A DNA stretch of 64,000 bases from Pelagibacterium flavum (GCF_025854335.1 NZ_CP107716.1:3651001-3715000); one strand, 5' to 3'; positions 51,671 through 61,360 are shown, counted from the stretch's first letter. Numbers and translations: made by a program. Notes: generated by a model not told the origin, from the letters alone.

Positions 51671-52603
51671 ATGAACTTTAAACAACTGCTCGCCGGCGCG
51701 GGCCTGGCGATCGGACTTCTGGCCTCGCCAGCCCTGGCCCAGGAGCGCGTCTCCATCGGCACGGGCGGCACCGGCGGCCTGTTCTACATCATCGGCGCCG
51801 GCATGGCCGAAGTGCTCAACCAGCACATGGAAAACACCACCGCGCGCGCTGAAGTAACCGGCGCCTCGGTTGAAAACATCCGCCGCGTCGCGGCCGATCA
51901 GATGACCTTCGGGTTCTCCTCGTCCTCGACACTTTACGAGGCCAGCGTGGGCGAGGGTCCGTTCGAGGAAGCGCTTCCGGTGGCCGCCATGGCCTATCTC
52001 TATCCGGCCGTGCTCCAGATCGCGACAACCAGCGATACCGGTATCACCTCCATGGAGGAGCTGTCGGGAAAACGCATCAACCTCGGCCCTCCGGGTTCCA
52101 ATTCGGCGGTTCTGGTTCAGCGCCTGATGGAAGCGTATGGCGTCTTTGATCCGGCCAATGCCCAGTTCCTCTCCTACACCGAAGGCACCGCGGCGCTGAT
52201 GAACGGCCAGGTGGACGCTACTGTGGTTCTGGCCGGTGCCCCGACCGCTGCCCTTATCGATCTGGGTGCGCAGCGCGACATGGTCCTGCTTTCGATCGAC
52301 GAGGAAACGGTTGCTCCCATGCTGGCGGAATACCCGTTCTATCAGGTCTATGAGATGGCTGCCGGCACTTACGAAGGCCAGGACGAACCGGTCATGGTCA
52401 TCAACGACCCGGCGACGATCTTTACCAGCCAGTTTGCGAGCGACGAGCAGGTCTATGCCATCACCAAGGCGCTGTTCGACAATCTCGACGAGTTGGCACA
52501 GGTCCATCCCGAAGCCGCGAAAATCACTGTCGAGACGGCTGTGAACACGCCCATTGGCCTGCACCAGGGCGCACAGCTCTATTTCGACGAACAGGCCCAG
52601 TAA
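51671..52603 (+). CDS. TAXI-type TRAP transporter receptor
   Basis: A 310-residue periplasmic TAXI-family solute receptor. Signal peptide MNFKQLLAGAGLAIGLLASPALAQ, then VSIGTGGTGGLFYIIGAGMAEVLNQ (the TAXI GTGGxxGxYY pattern), and GKRINLGPPGSNSAVLVQRLMEAYGV. GGGAGGTTCTAGC precedes the ATG. The fused TRAP permease follows after 15 bases. Confidence 0.92.
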   Translation: MNFKQLLAGAGLAIGLLASPALAQERVSIGTGGTGGLFYIIGAGMAEVLNQHMENTTARAEVTGASVENIRRVAADQMTFGFSSSSTLYEASVGEGPFEEALPVAAMAYLYPAVLQIATTSDTGITSMEELSGKRINLGPPGSNSAVLVQRLMEAYGVFDPANAQFLSYTEGTAALMNGQVDATVVLAGAPTAALIDLGAQRDMVLLSIDEETVAPMLAEYPFYQVYEMAAGTYEGQDEPVMVINDPATIFTSQFASDEQVYAITKALFDNLDELAQVHPEAAKITVETAVNTPIGLHQGAQLYFDEQAQ

Positions 52604-52618
52604 CGGAAAGCCTTGATC

Positions 52619-54565
52619 ATGTCGTTCCTGTCCCAACTTTACAGCAAGATCGCGCTGCCCAATGAGCATGGAACAAAGAAGGAGGCGATCATCGCCTCCT
52701 TCCTTTACACCATACTTGCCGTCGGCGTGACCGCCATCGTCATCTGGGGCGCCTATTTCGGGGGCATCACCGCCCTTGTCTTGCGCTCGATGTTCTATTC
52801 CATGGTGGCAATGGCGGGTTTGTTTGCCGTCAGTCTGGAGACACGGTTCGTCCCAACGCGTGTGATCTTCTACATTCTGGGGATCATCGCCCTGGTGCCA
52901 GGGATTTATCTCTGGCACTCCTATTTCGACATCGTCATGCGCGGCGCGCTCTCGACCCAGGTCGACGAGTGGATGTTCATTGCGCTTGTCATCATCACGC
53001 TCATTCTGGTGCGCAAGACGCTCGGCTGGGCGTTGCTCATCCTTTCGGTCACTGCACTGCTCTATGCCTATTTCGGCTATGTCATTCCCGGAAAATACGG
53101 CCATGGCGGCTATGATCTCGCCCGTCTGGCATCGACATTGTTCCTCTCCACCGAAGGCTTTTATGGCGCGCCGATGGGCGTGGCGGTCGAATACATTTTC
53201 CTGTTTGCCCTGCTCGGCACACTGCTCATGCAGATCGGGACCGGCGAAGTGTTCGTCGACGTGGCCCGCGGGGTTACCGGCCGCATCCAGGGCGGGCCGG
53301 GGCTTTCCGCCGCCGTATCGAGCACGCTGGTCGGCACCATCAACGGCAGCGCCGTCGCCAATGTGGTGACGACAGGGACATTCACCATTCCCCTCATGAA
53401 GCGCGTGGGCTATTCGGCCAAGCTGGCCGGCGCCATCGAAGCGGCTGCATCGTCGGCGGGACAGATATTGCCGCCGGTCATGGGTGCTGCTGCTTTCCTG
53501 ATGGCGGAAATTATCGGGGTCCCCTATTCAACCATTGCGCTCGCGGCCCTCGTGCCCGGATTGCTTTACGTTCTGGCGCTGCTGGTCGCAGTGCGACTGG
53601 AGGCCGGCAAGCTGGACCTGGCGCGCGACACAACCGGCGGCGTCGGGTTTCTCATCGAAACGCTCAAGACGCGCGGCTATCTGCTGCTGCCGCTTATCGG
53701 CATCATCGTGCTTTTGTTCATGGGCATGACCCCAACGCGGGCTGCTGTCTACTGCATCGGCTTCGCGCTGCTCATCAGCCCGTGGCGCAAGGAAACGCGG
53801 ATCGGGCTGACCGGACTTCTGGTTGTGTGCCGCAACACGCTTTTCGCAACACTGCCCATCGTGGCGGCTGTCGCGGCGGCCGGTATCGTCATCGGCGTGC
53901 TCAATCTCACCGGCATGGGGCTGATGCTTTCGAGCCTCATCGTTGAGGTGGGTGCGGGCAATATCTGGGCAATCCTGCTGCTAACGGCCCTCGCCTCATT
54001 TGTCCTGGGCATGGGGCTGCCGACTTCGGCCGCCTATCTGCTGCTGGCCGTGCTTGTGGCGCCGGCGCTGACGCAGCTCGGTCTGCCGGCGATCTCGGCG
54101 CACATGTTCATCTTCTATTTCGGGCTGGTCTCGGCGATCACCCCGCCGGTCGCGCTCGCCGCCTATGCGGCGGCCTCGATTTCGGGCGCCGATGCCAATG
54201 AGACGGCAGTGGAATCGATCCGGCTCGGGTTCGTCAAACTGCTCGTGCCATTCCTTTTCGTGACCATGCCAGGGATTTTGATGATCGGCACGCCGCTGCA
54301 GATCGTGCTCGGTATCGTGTTTGCAGCGTTCGCCGTCATTTCGATCACCGTCGCCTTTGCGGGCTGGCTGGTTCGCCCCATCTCCTGGCTGGAGCGCGGG
54401 GCGCTGGTTGTGGGCACGGCGCTGGTCTGCTGGCCGACCCCGGTGGACGCCACCGATGCGGTAACGCTCGGCGCGCGACTTGCCGGGCTGGCCATCATCG
54501 GCCTTTCGATCTTTCGCATGGTCACGGCCGCACCACGTCCCACCATTGAAGTCCAACCCAACTAA
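52619..54565 (+). CDS. Fused TRAP transporter permease (4TM-12TM)
   Basis: A 648-residue permease uniting small and large TRAP subunits, as is usual with TAXI receptors. About 16-19 hydrophobic segments; DctM-like motifs STLVGTINGSAVANVVTTGTFTIPLMKRVGYSAKLAGAIEAAASSAGQILPPVMGAAAFLMAEI and GMGLPTSAAYLLLAVLVAPAL. The ATG at 52619 is used rather than the TTG at 52613. The ligI-type gene follows after 14 bases, suggesting the solute is 2-pyrone-4,6-dicarboxylate or a close relative. Confidence 0.92.
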   Translation: MSFLSQLYSKIALPNEHGTKKEAIIASFLYTILAVGVTAIVIWGAYFGGITALVLRSMFYSMVAMAGLFAVSLETRFVPTRVIFYILGIIALVPGIYLWHSYFDIVMRGALSTQVDEWMFIALVIITLILVRKTLGWALLILSVTALLYAYFGYVIPGKYGHGGYDLARLASTLFLSTEGFYGAPMGVAVEYIFLFALLGTLLMQIGTGEVFVDVARGVTGRIQGGPGLSAAVSSTLVGTINGSAVANVVTTGTFTIPLMKRVGYSAKLAGAIEAAASSAGQILPPVMGAAAFLMAEIIGVPYSTIALAALVPGLLYVLALLVAVRLEAGKLDLARDTTGGVGFLIETLKTRGYLLLPLIGIIVLLFMGMTPTRAAVYCIGFALLISPWRKETRIGLTGLLVVCRNTLFATLPIVAAVAAAGIVIGVLNLTGMGLMLSSLIVEVGAGNIWAILLLTALASFVLGMGLPTSAAYLLLAVLVAPALTQLGLPAISAHMFIFYFGLVSAITPPVALAAYAAASISGADANETAVESIRLGFVKLLVPFLFVTMPGILMIGTPLQIVLGIVFAAFAVISITVAFAGWLVRPISWLERGALVVGTALVCWPTPVDATDAVTLGARLAGLAIIGLSIFRMVTAAPRPTIEVQPN

Positions 54566-54579
54566 GAAGACGCCAATAC

Positions 54580-55446
54580 ATGTCCTTGCCTCCCCATCCC
54601 TCTCCCAAAAAGCCCGATCTGGTTCTGCCTGAGGGTGCGTGCGATGCCCATTGCCACGTTTTCGGCCCCGGAGACATATTTCCTTACTCCAGCTCTGCGA
54701 CCTATCGGCCCGAGGACGCACCAAAGGAAAGACTGTTCGCGCTCCACAAGCATCTGGGGCTGTCGCGCTCAGTGATCGTTCAGGCAAGCTGCCATGGGAC
54801 CGACAACAGGGCGATGGTTGATGCGCTCAGGGCCGGCGCGGGCAATTACCGCGGCATCGCCATGGTGGAGCGCGATGTGACCGAGGCTGAGCTTCAGGAC
54901 CTTCATGACGCCGGGGTGCGTGGCGTACGGTTCAACTTTGTTGCCCATCTGGGCGATGCCGCCAATCAGGAGGCCGTGCGCGACATCGTTGCCAAAATCA
55001 AGCCGCTGGGCTGGCACATCGTTGTGCATTTCGATTCCCACTGGCTAAAGGATCTGGCCCCGTTCCTGAAAGAGCTCGATATCGTTACCGTGATCGATCA
55101 CATGGGGCGGATCGACGCCGGCGCCGGCGTCGGGCAGCAGGCTTTCCAGCTGCTCCTGGAGTTGATGGAAGACGAGCGCTTCTGGGTCAAGGTTTGCGGT
55201 TCCGAGCGGCTCTCGCGATCCGAGCCGCCCTTTCACAAGGCCGCCGAATATGGCCGGATGCTTGTCGAAAAATTCCCCCATCGCGTCTTGTGGGGCACCG
55301 ACTGGCCGCATCCCAATATCAACGTCAACATGCCAGATGACGGGGAGCTGGTGGATTTGCTCAAGATCATCGCTCCCACGCCAGAAAGCCTGCAGCGACT
55401 GGTCGTGGACAACCCGACCCGGCTCTATTGGCCCGAAACGCTGTAA
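54580..55446 (+). CDS. ligI: 2-pyrone-4,6-dicarboxylate hydrolase (LigI-like amidohydrolase)
   Basis: A 288-residue amidohydrolase_2 protein close to Sphingobium LigI. Shared features: DAHCHVFGPGDIFPYSS (metal-type HxH, His24 and His26), SVIVQASCHGTDNRAMVDAL, GVRGVRFNFVAHL, VIDHMGRIDAG, RVLWGTDWPHPNINVNMPDDGELVDLL and the end LVVDNPTRLYWPE. LigI opens the PDC lactone to 4-oxalomesaconate/4-carboxy-2-hydroxymuconate, which GalD/GalB use; those genes lie about 16 kb away. It is the last gene of the TetR-TRAP operon. Confidence 0.9.
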   Translation: MSLPPHPSPKKPDLVLPEGACDAHCHVFGPGDIFPYSSSATYRPEDAPKERLFALHKHLGLSRSVIVQASCHGTDNRAMVDALRAGAGNYRGIAMVERDVTEAELQDLHDAGVRGVRFNFVAHLGDAANQEAVRDIVAKIKPLGWHIVVHFDSHWLKDLAPFLKELDIVTVIDHMGRIDAGAGVGQQAFQLLLELMEDERFWVKVCGSERLSRSEPPFHKAAEYGRMLVEKFPHRVLWGTDWPHPNINVNMPDDGELVDLLKIIAPTPESLQRLVVDNPTRLYWPETL

Positions 55447-55453
55447 TCGAGAG

Positions 55454-55489
55454 GGGCCGCCGGAGTTTCTCCAAGCGGCCCTTTTGTTT
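55454..55489 (+). terminator. Intrinsic terminator after ligI
   Basis: GGGCCGC (55454-55460) pairs with GCGGCCC (55475-55481); GGAG and CTCC pair inside; TTTTGTTT follows. It starts eight bases after the ligI stop, the best intrinsic terminator in the window. Confidence 0.85.
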
Positions 55490-55493
55490 GCGG

Positions 55494-56468
55494 TCAGTGG
55501 TGATGGGCCGGTTCGGACAGGGGGCAATCGGAGGGGTAGCTTTCCCAATTGATCTCCACTGTGGCGTGGCCGATATCATAGCGCTGGGCGAGGGTTCTTT
55601 TGACCCGCTCTGAAATCGTACGATAGTCGGCTCCGGGTTTGAGCGAGACTTCCATGGTCGCTGCGGGCTTGCCCGAGGTTATCGACCATACATGGACGTG
55701 AGAAACGTCTTCGATATCAGGCACGGTATCGAGAATGTGCCTGCGGAGCGCATCGATTTCGACGTTTCCGGGCGTCCCCTCCATCAGGATTTGCACGGCA
55801 TTGCGCAACAGCGCCCAGGCGGCGCGCAGAATCAGTACCGATAGCAGTACCGAGAGGATCGGATCGATCGGCGTCCAGCCGGTGAGATAGATCACAGCTG
55901 CCGCAACGATCGCGGCAACCGACCCCAGCAAATCCCCAAGGACGTGCAGCAGGGCACCACGAATGTTGACATGGTTGGTGTCGCCCTGGCGAAGCATGAA
56001 GAACACGGCGATATTGACGACCAGGCCCAGAACGGCGACCACCATCATGGGCCCGGCCAGAACCGGGTGGGGCATAAACAGGCGCTGAATGGCTTCGTAG
56101 GTGATCCAGGCGACCAGCGCAAAGAGCGTGATGGCATTGACGAAGCCCGCGAGCACTTCGAGCCGCATATAGCCGAACGTGCGCTTTGAATCGGAAAGCT
56201 TGCGGCCGAACCGAAAGCCTGCCCAGGCGAGCGCCAATGCCGCCGCGTCGGTCAGCATGTGCCCGGCATCGGCCACCAACGCCAAAGAGCCTGAGAGGAT
56301 GCCGCCGATCAACTCGGCCACCATGAATCCGGCGGTCAGGGCGAACCCTGCAAGGACCACCCGTTCGTTGTTCTCGCCGACTTGGGGCGCATGGCTGTGG
56401 TGCCCTTGGCCATGGTGATGGTCGGACTGAGCGTGGCTATGGGGTGCGTCGCCGTGCTGGGTCGTCAT
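55494..56468 (-). CDS. Cation diffusion facilitator (CzcD/DmeF-like) metal exporter
   Basis: A 324-residue CDF protein. The N-terminus is histidine-rich (HGDAPHSHAQSDHHHGQGHHSH); six helices follow with the metal sites SLALVADAGHMLTDAAALALAW (HxxxD) and GALLHVLGDLLGSVAAI (HxxxD), then a ferredoxin-like cytoplasmic domain (SHVHVWSIT). It exports Zn, Co or similar ions with protons. The AT-rich upstream region holds an inverted repeat that may bind a metal sensor. Confidence 0.92.
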   Translation of the reverse strand: MTTQHGDAPHSHAQSDHHHGQGHHSHAPQVGENNERVVLAGFALTAGFMVAELIGGILSGSLALVADAGHMLTDAAALALAWAGFRFGRKLSDSKRTFGYMRLEVLAGFVNAITLFALVAWITYEAIQRLFMPHPVLAGPMMVVAVLGLVVNIAVFFMLRQGDTNHVNIRGALLHVLGDLLGSVAAIVAAAVIYLTGWTPIDPILSVLLSVLILRAAWALLRNAVQILMEGTPGNVEIDALRRHILDTVPDIEDVSHVHVWSITSGKPAATMEVSLKPGADYRTISERVKRTLAQRYDIGHATVEINWESYPSDCPLSEPAHHH

Positions 56469-56518
56469 TGCGTGTCAAATTTCCGGGTCGATCATTTGTT
56501 CCAACATATCAATATATA

Positions 56519-56536
56519 TTCATTTGTAAATATGAA
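56519..56536. promoter_or_regulatory. TTCAT-N8-ATGAA repeat upstream of the CDF gene
   Basis: TTCAT (56519-56523) and ATGAA (56532-56536) lie in an AT-rich stretch 51 bp upstream of the CDF start. The layout recalls operators of ArsR-type metal sensors, but no sensor gene is in view. Confidence 0.35.
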
Positions 56537-56617
56537 ATACGGCGTCGACTGATCGACAGACAGCGGACTTGACGAGCGGCCAACGCTCTGCTCTCATAAC
56601 AGAACAATGAAATATAT

Positions 56618-56631
56618 TACATAATTATGTA
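56618..56631. promoter_or_regulatory. Perfect palindrome upstream of dppA
   Basis: TACATAATTATGTA is its own reverse complement and sits 25 bp before the dppA start, just ahead of the ribosome site. It resembles GntR-type operators; the regulator is not in the window. Confidence 0.5.
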
Positions 56632-56655
56632 TCATTGAACAAAGGGAGCATCGTT

Positions 56656-58188
56656 ATGAAGACTTTTCTCAAGGCAGCGGCCATCGCTGCCCTGGCCGGC
56701 ATTTCATTGCCAAGTTTTGCCGTGGCGCAAACCGAAGGTGGCGCAATCGACGTCGCGACCATTGGCGAGCCGCCCACCCTCGACCCCATGACATCGACCG
56801 CCGATCTGGTCGGCATCATCACCCAGCACATGTTTGAAACGCTCTATACGTTCGATGCCAACTGGGCCGTCGTGCCGCTGCTGGCAGCGGACATGCCGGA
56901 GATTTCCGAAGACGGCACCGTCTATACAATCGCGCTGCGTGAAGGCGTTACCTTCCATGACGGCTCGGACATGACCGCCGAGGATGTCGTGGCCTCGCTC
57001 GAGCGCTGGCTGCGTATCGCAAGCCGCGGCATGCAGACGGCGGAAACCGTCGAAAGCGTCGAGGCCGTGGATGATTACACGGTGCAGATTACTCTGAGCG
57101 GACCCTATGCACCGCTTTTGTCCCTCTTGTCGCTCAACAACTCGGCCGCCATCGTCATTCCGTCGGAAATCGCCAGCGAAGACGTCATGGAAGATTTTGT
57201 CGGCACCGGGCCCTACCAGCTGGCCGAACGCCGCCCGGATCAATATATCCAGCTTACGCGGTTCGAGGACTACGCCTCGCGTGACGAAGAGTCCAACGGC
57301 TATGGCGGCGGGCGCCATCAGTATCTCGATGAAATCCGGTTCGTTCCCGTCCCCGACCCCAACACCCGCATCGAAGGTGCTGTCGCGGGCCAGTTCGATT
57401 ATGTAGATTCCATTGCCGTGGAAGCCTATGACCGTATCGCTTCGGGCAATACCGAACCGGTGATGCTGGCTCCGTTCGGCTGGCCGGTGTTCGTGATGAA
57501 CACTGCCGAAGGCGTCAACTCCGATATCGCCGTACGCAAGGCCATCCAGGCGGCGCTTGCTCCGCAGGACATGCTGCTGGCCGCGTTCGGGTCGGAAGAA
57601 TTCTTTAAGGCCGATGGGGCGATGTATCCTGAAGGGTATGTCTGGCACACCGAGGCAGGCACCGAACCGTACAAACCGATGGGCGATACGGAACTGGCAA
57701 GCCAGTTGCTGGAAGACTCCTCTTACGACGGGTCGCCGCTGCGCATCCTCACCTCGCGCCAATACGAGTTCCATTACACGATGGCTCAGGTTGCCGAAGC
57801 CTATCTCGAGGCAGCCGGGTTCGACGTGCAGCTCGACGTTGTGGAATGGGCAACGCTGACCCAGCGGCGCACCGATCCGGCGCTGTGGGACATCTATATC
57901 ACCCACTCGCCCTTCCTGCCCGAACCGTCTCTGACCGGCATCATGTCGGATTCCTCGCCCGGCTGGTGGGTGTCCGATGCCAAACATGAAGCGCTTGGCG
58001 CGTTCAATGCCGAAGCCGATCCAGAAGCCCGCGTCGAACTCTGGGCGGCGGTGCAGGAAGTGATCTATGAGGAAGTGCCTGCCTTCAAGGTCGGCAATTT
58101 CAATGCCGTTGCCGCCCAATCGCCGACCCTCGAAGGCATGAACCCCGCGCCATGGCCCTATTTCTGGAACGCCTGGCTGGAAGAATAA
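56656..58188 (+). CDS. dppA: ABC transporter substrate-binding protein, dipeptide family
   Basis: A 510-residue family 5 solute-binding protein. Signal peptide MKTFLKAAAIAALAGISLPSFAVAQ, then VATIGEPPTLDPMTSTADLVGIITQHMFETLYTFD and REGVTFHDGSDMTAEDVVASLERW. AAAGGGAG precedes the ATG at 56656. The operon continues with two permeases, an amidohydrolase, two ATPases and RidA. The ligand may be a modified amino acid or peptide acted on by the amidohydrolase; dppA is used as family label only. Confidence 0.88.
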   Translation: MKTFLKAAAIAALAGISLPSFAVAQTEGGAIDVATIGEPPTLDPMTSTADLVGIITQHMFETLYTFDANWAVVPLLAADMPEISEDGTVYTIALREGVTFHDGSDMTAEDVVASLERWLRIASRGMQTAETVESVEAVDDYTVQITLSGPYAPLLSLLSLNNSAAIVIPSEIASEDVMEDFVGTGPYQLAERRPDQYIQLTRFEDYASRDEESNGYGGGRHQYLDEIRFVPVPDPNTRIEGAVAGQFDYVDSIAVEAYDRIASGNTEPVMLAPFGWPVFVMNTAEGVNSDIAVRKAIQAALAPQDMLLAAFGSEEFFKADGAMYPEGYVWHTEAGTEPYKPMGDTELASQLLEDSSYDGSPLRILTSRQYEFHYTMAQVAEAYLEAAGFDVQLDVVEWATLTQRRTDPALWDIYITHSPFLPEPSLTGIMSDSSPGWWVSDAKHEALGAFNAEADPEARVELWAAVQEVIYEEVPAFKVGNFNAVAAQSPTLEGMNPAPWPYFWNAWLEE

Positions 58189-58200
58189 GCAATCCTCCTG

Positions 58201-58243
58201 CGGGCGCTGGCGTTTCCTGTCCTCCGGACAATGGCGGCGCCCG
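58201..58243 (+). other. Compound stem-loop between dppA and dppB
   Basis: CGGGCGC (58201-58207) pairs with GCGCCCG (58237-58243) and inside it TGTCC (58218-58222) pairs with GGACA (58226-58230). It starts 12 bases after the dppA stop. It is the fourth case in the window of a hairpin placed directly after a binding-protein gene. Confidence 0.6.
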
Positions 58244-58338
58244 GGGAGATATCGAAGGGAGGGAGGGCCAGCAGTCCATTGCCAGTCCTTTCCGGCATGG
58301 CCATCCTTCCCTTCGCGTCCTTTTTTGAAAGTCGTTCC

Positions 58339-59280
58339 ATGCTTGGCGCTGCGCTTAACAGATTGATCGGCATGCTCACGGTGATGGCCATCGTCGTGAC
58401 GATTGTCTTTATCATTGTCCGGGTGACTCCGGGCGATCCGGCTGCGGTCATGCTCGGCCCCGATGCCACTGCGGCCGATGTCGAGGCACTGCGTCAACGG
58501 CTGGGCCTCGATGGCACGATCCTCGAGCAGTTCATCTCCTATGTCGGAGGCATTTTCCGCGGCGATCTCGGCCAGTCGATCTTTCTTGGCCAGCCGGTGA
58601 CAACCGCGCTATGGATGCGGGCCGAGCCGACCTTTTTCCTCACCATCTTCTCGCTCGCCATTGCCACGGTGATCGCGCTGCCGATCGGTGTCGCTTCGGC
58701 CTATTGGCGCGGGTCGTGGTTCGATCAGGCCATGACCTCGCTGGCCATGTTCGCGGCTTCGGTTCCCAGTTTCTGGCTGGGGCTGATCTTCATCCAGACC
58801 TTCGCAGTGAGCCTTGGTTGGTTTCCGACCTCGGGCTATGGCGGGCCCTATTCGCCACTTGGCGAGCGGCTCTATCATCTGGTTCTGCCCGCCACGACGC
58901 TGGGGATCGTCTCGTCGGCGCTCATCATGCGCTTTACCCGCGCCTCAATGCTCGACGTTCTCAACGATGATTATGTGCGCACGGCGCGTTCCAAGGGCAT
59001 GAGCGAGTGGCGCGTCGTCGTCCGCCATGCGCTCAAGAATGCTCTGATCCCAATTCTCACTGTTGTCGGGCTGACGGCGGCGCTGCTGATTTCAGGCGCC
59101 ATCGTCACAGAGACGGTGTTCGCGCTACCCGGCGTCGGCAACCTGATCGTTTCGGCGGTGTTGCGGCGCGACTATCCGGTTATCCAGGGGGCGCTGCTGA
59201 TCGTTGCCGGGCTCTATGTTCTGGTCAATTTCGTCATCGACATGCTCTATCTGCTCGTCGATCCGCGTGTGAGGTACTGA
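58339..59280 (+). CDS. dppB: Dipeptide-family ABC permease DppB
   Basis: A 313-residue permease with six helices, RVTPGDPAAVMLGPDATAADVEALRQRLGLD (DppB N-terminal loop) and the EAA region DYVRTARSKGMSEWRVVVRHALKNALIPILTVVG. The ATG at 58339 gives MLGAALNRLIGMLTVMAIVV, the usual N-terminus. It ends with TGATG, sharing its last base with dppC. Confidence 0.93.
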   Translation: MLGAALNRLIGMLTVMAIVVTIVFIIVRVTPGDPAAVMLGPDATAADVEALRQRLGLDGTILEQFISYVGGIFRGDLGQSIFLGQPVTTALWMRAEPTFFLTIFSLAIATVIALPIGVASAYWRGSWFDQAMTSLAMFAASVPSFWLGLIFIQTFAVSLGWFPTSGYGGPYSPLGERLYHLVLPATTLGIVSSALIMRFTRASMLDVLNDDYVRTARSKGMSEWRVVVRHALKNALIPILTVVGLTAALLISGAIVTETVFALPGVGNLIVSAVLRRDYPVIQGALLIVAGLYVLVNFVIDMLYLLVDPRVRY

Positions 59281-60146
59281 TGGCCGCGCTCGCTTCGTCC
59301 GCACAGGGCAAATCACCCAACCTCTTGATCCGCCTTCTGGCGAGACCCACCGCTGCCGCCGGGCTGGTCGTCATCGTGCTGGTGGTGCTGGCCGCGATCC
59401 TTGCGCCGCTGCTTACGCCCCACAGCCCAAGCCAGCTTTCGATCGTCAACCGTCTGACCGCGCCCAACAATCAGTTCTGGCTGGGAACCGACGATCTGGG
59501 TCGCGATATTCTTACACGGGTACTCTATGCCGGGCAGACTTCGCTTTCGGTGGCCTTTTCGGTGGTTATCGTCGCCTCGCTGATCGGCATCGTGCTCGGG
59601 CTCGTGGCCGGATTTTTTCGTAAAGCCGACGCGCCGGTCTCGCGGGTGATCGATGCCATGATGGCGTTTCCCGATATCCTTTTGGCCATTGCGCTGGTTG
59701 CGGCGCTGGGCGCTTCGGCGTTCAACGTGGTTCTGGCCCTGGGGATCGTTTATGCGCCGCGCATGGCGCGGGTGGTGCGCGCCTCGACGCTGGTGATCCG
59801 GGAATTGCCCTATGTGGAGGCGGCCCGCGCGCTGGCGGTGCCGACCCCGGTTATTCTCGTGCGACACGTCTTGCGCAATGTCACCTCGCCGCTTCTGGTA
59901 CAGGGCACCTTCATTTTCGCGCAAGCCATTCTGGCCGAAGCAGGATTGTCGTTTCTCGGAGTGGGCATTTCGCCCGATATCCCGACCTGGGGCACGATGA
60001 TTTCGGCTGGCCGGCAATTCATGAATTCGGCAAGCTGGCTGCTGTTTTATCCGGGCCTCGCCATCGTCATCACCGTTCTGGCGCTCCAGCTTTTGGGCGA
60101 CGGCCTGCGCGACCTCCTCGACCCCCGTCTTGCAAAGGACATCTAA
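59280..60146 (+). CDS. dppC: Dipeptide-family ABC permease DppC
   Basis: A 288-residue permease. N-terminal hydrophilic head, then a helix and the conserved periplasmic FWLGTDDLGRDILTRVLYAGQTSL, and the EAA motif ELPYVEAARALAVPTPVILVRHVLRNVTSPLLV, ending GDGLRDLLDPRL. It overlaps dppB by one base and abuts the amidohydrolase start directly. Confidence 0.93.
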   Translation: MAALASSAQGKSPNLLIRLLARPTAAAGLVVIVLVVLAAILAPLLTPHSPSQLSIVNRLTAPNNQFWLGTDDLGRDILTRVLYAGQTSLSVAFSVVIVASLIGIVLGLVAGFFRKADAPVSRVIDAMMAFPDILLAIALVAALGASAFNVVLALGIVYAPRMARVVRASTLVIRELPYVEAARALAVPTPVILVRHVLRNVTSPLLVQGTFIFAQAILAEAGLSFLGVGISPDIPTWGTMISAGRQFMNSASWLLFYPGLAIVITVLALQLLGDGLRDLLDPRLAKDI

Positions 60147-61360
60147 ATGATCGGCAATCAGTTTCCCCCCGCCGAAAAGCCGCTTCTGATCCGCAACGCA
60201 AAGCCCGTCGGTTTTGCCGGCGTTAAGTCGTCGGCCATCGATATCCTTGTCGGCAAGGACGGGAAGATCATCGAGACCGGAACCGCCATCGCCGTGCCCG
60301 ATGACGCGGAAATCCTCGATGTTGGTGGCAGTTTTCTTTCGGCCGGCTGGACCGATATCCACACCCATATCTGGTATGGTGGTACCGATATTTCGCTCAG
60401 GCCCGAACAGTGCGGCGCGCGGCATGGAGTGACCACGATGGTCGATGCCGGCTCGGCGGGCGAGGCCAATTTCCATGGTCTGCGCGAGCTGATGATCGAG
60501 CCGGCGCTGGAAAATGTCTATGCGTTCTTAAACATCGGCTCGATCGGTCTGGTCGCCTGCAACCGGGTGACCGAGCTTCAGGACATGCGATCGATCGATA
60601 TCGACCGGATCGCCGCCACTGTCGAAGCCAATCGCGACGTGATCGTCGGGCTCAAAGTCCGGGCCAGCGCGGTGATTTCCGGTGGCTGGGATCTGGTGCC
60701 GGTCAAGCTGGCCAAAAAGCTCGGCCGGGTGCTCAAGCTGCCGATCATGGTGCATGTGGGCGAGCCGCCCCCGCTTTACGATGATATTCTTTCGCTGCTG
60801 ACCGAGGGCGACATCGTCACCCATTGTTTCAACGGCAAGGTGGGTGGCTCGATCCTCGAAGACGAAGATCTTTACGCTCTCGTCGAGGATGCGGCGGCGC
60901 GTGGTGTGGTGCTCGACGTCGGGCATGGCGGGGCGTCATTTTCGTTCGAGGTGGCCAAGGCAGCGCTCGAAAAGAACATGCTGCCCCAGACCATCTCGAC
61001 CGATCTGCACAATCGCTCCATGGATGGCGCGGTTTGGGACATGGGCACCACCATGTCCAAATTGCTCTCGCTGGGCATGGGGTTTGAGCAGGTTATCCAC
61101 GCGGCAACCATTGCCCCGCGCAAGGCGATACGGCGCGATCACACCGACCTGCTCGCCAAGGGAAAGCCGGCGGAATTTACGATTTTTGATCTCGAAAAAA
61201 GCGATATCGAAGTCAAGGATTCCAAGGGCATCACATCGACGCTGCACGAGATTTTCGAGCCGCGCCACGCCGTTCTCGGTGCGCGAGCCATCGCTGCGCA
61301 TCGCTACCAGCCGGCGCCGGGTGCGCAACTGGCCAACTGCCCCCATTGCGGGTGGGCGCT

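Noticed and set aside
51554-53104. A 516-codon minus-strand frame opposite the TAXI receptor and TRAP permease
   Set aside because: It covers well-recognised genes on the plus strand, has low-complexity composition and no plausible ribosome site.
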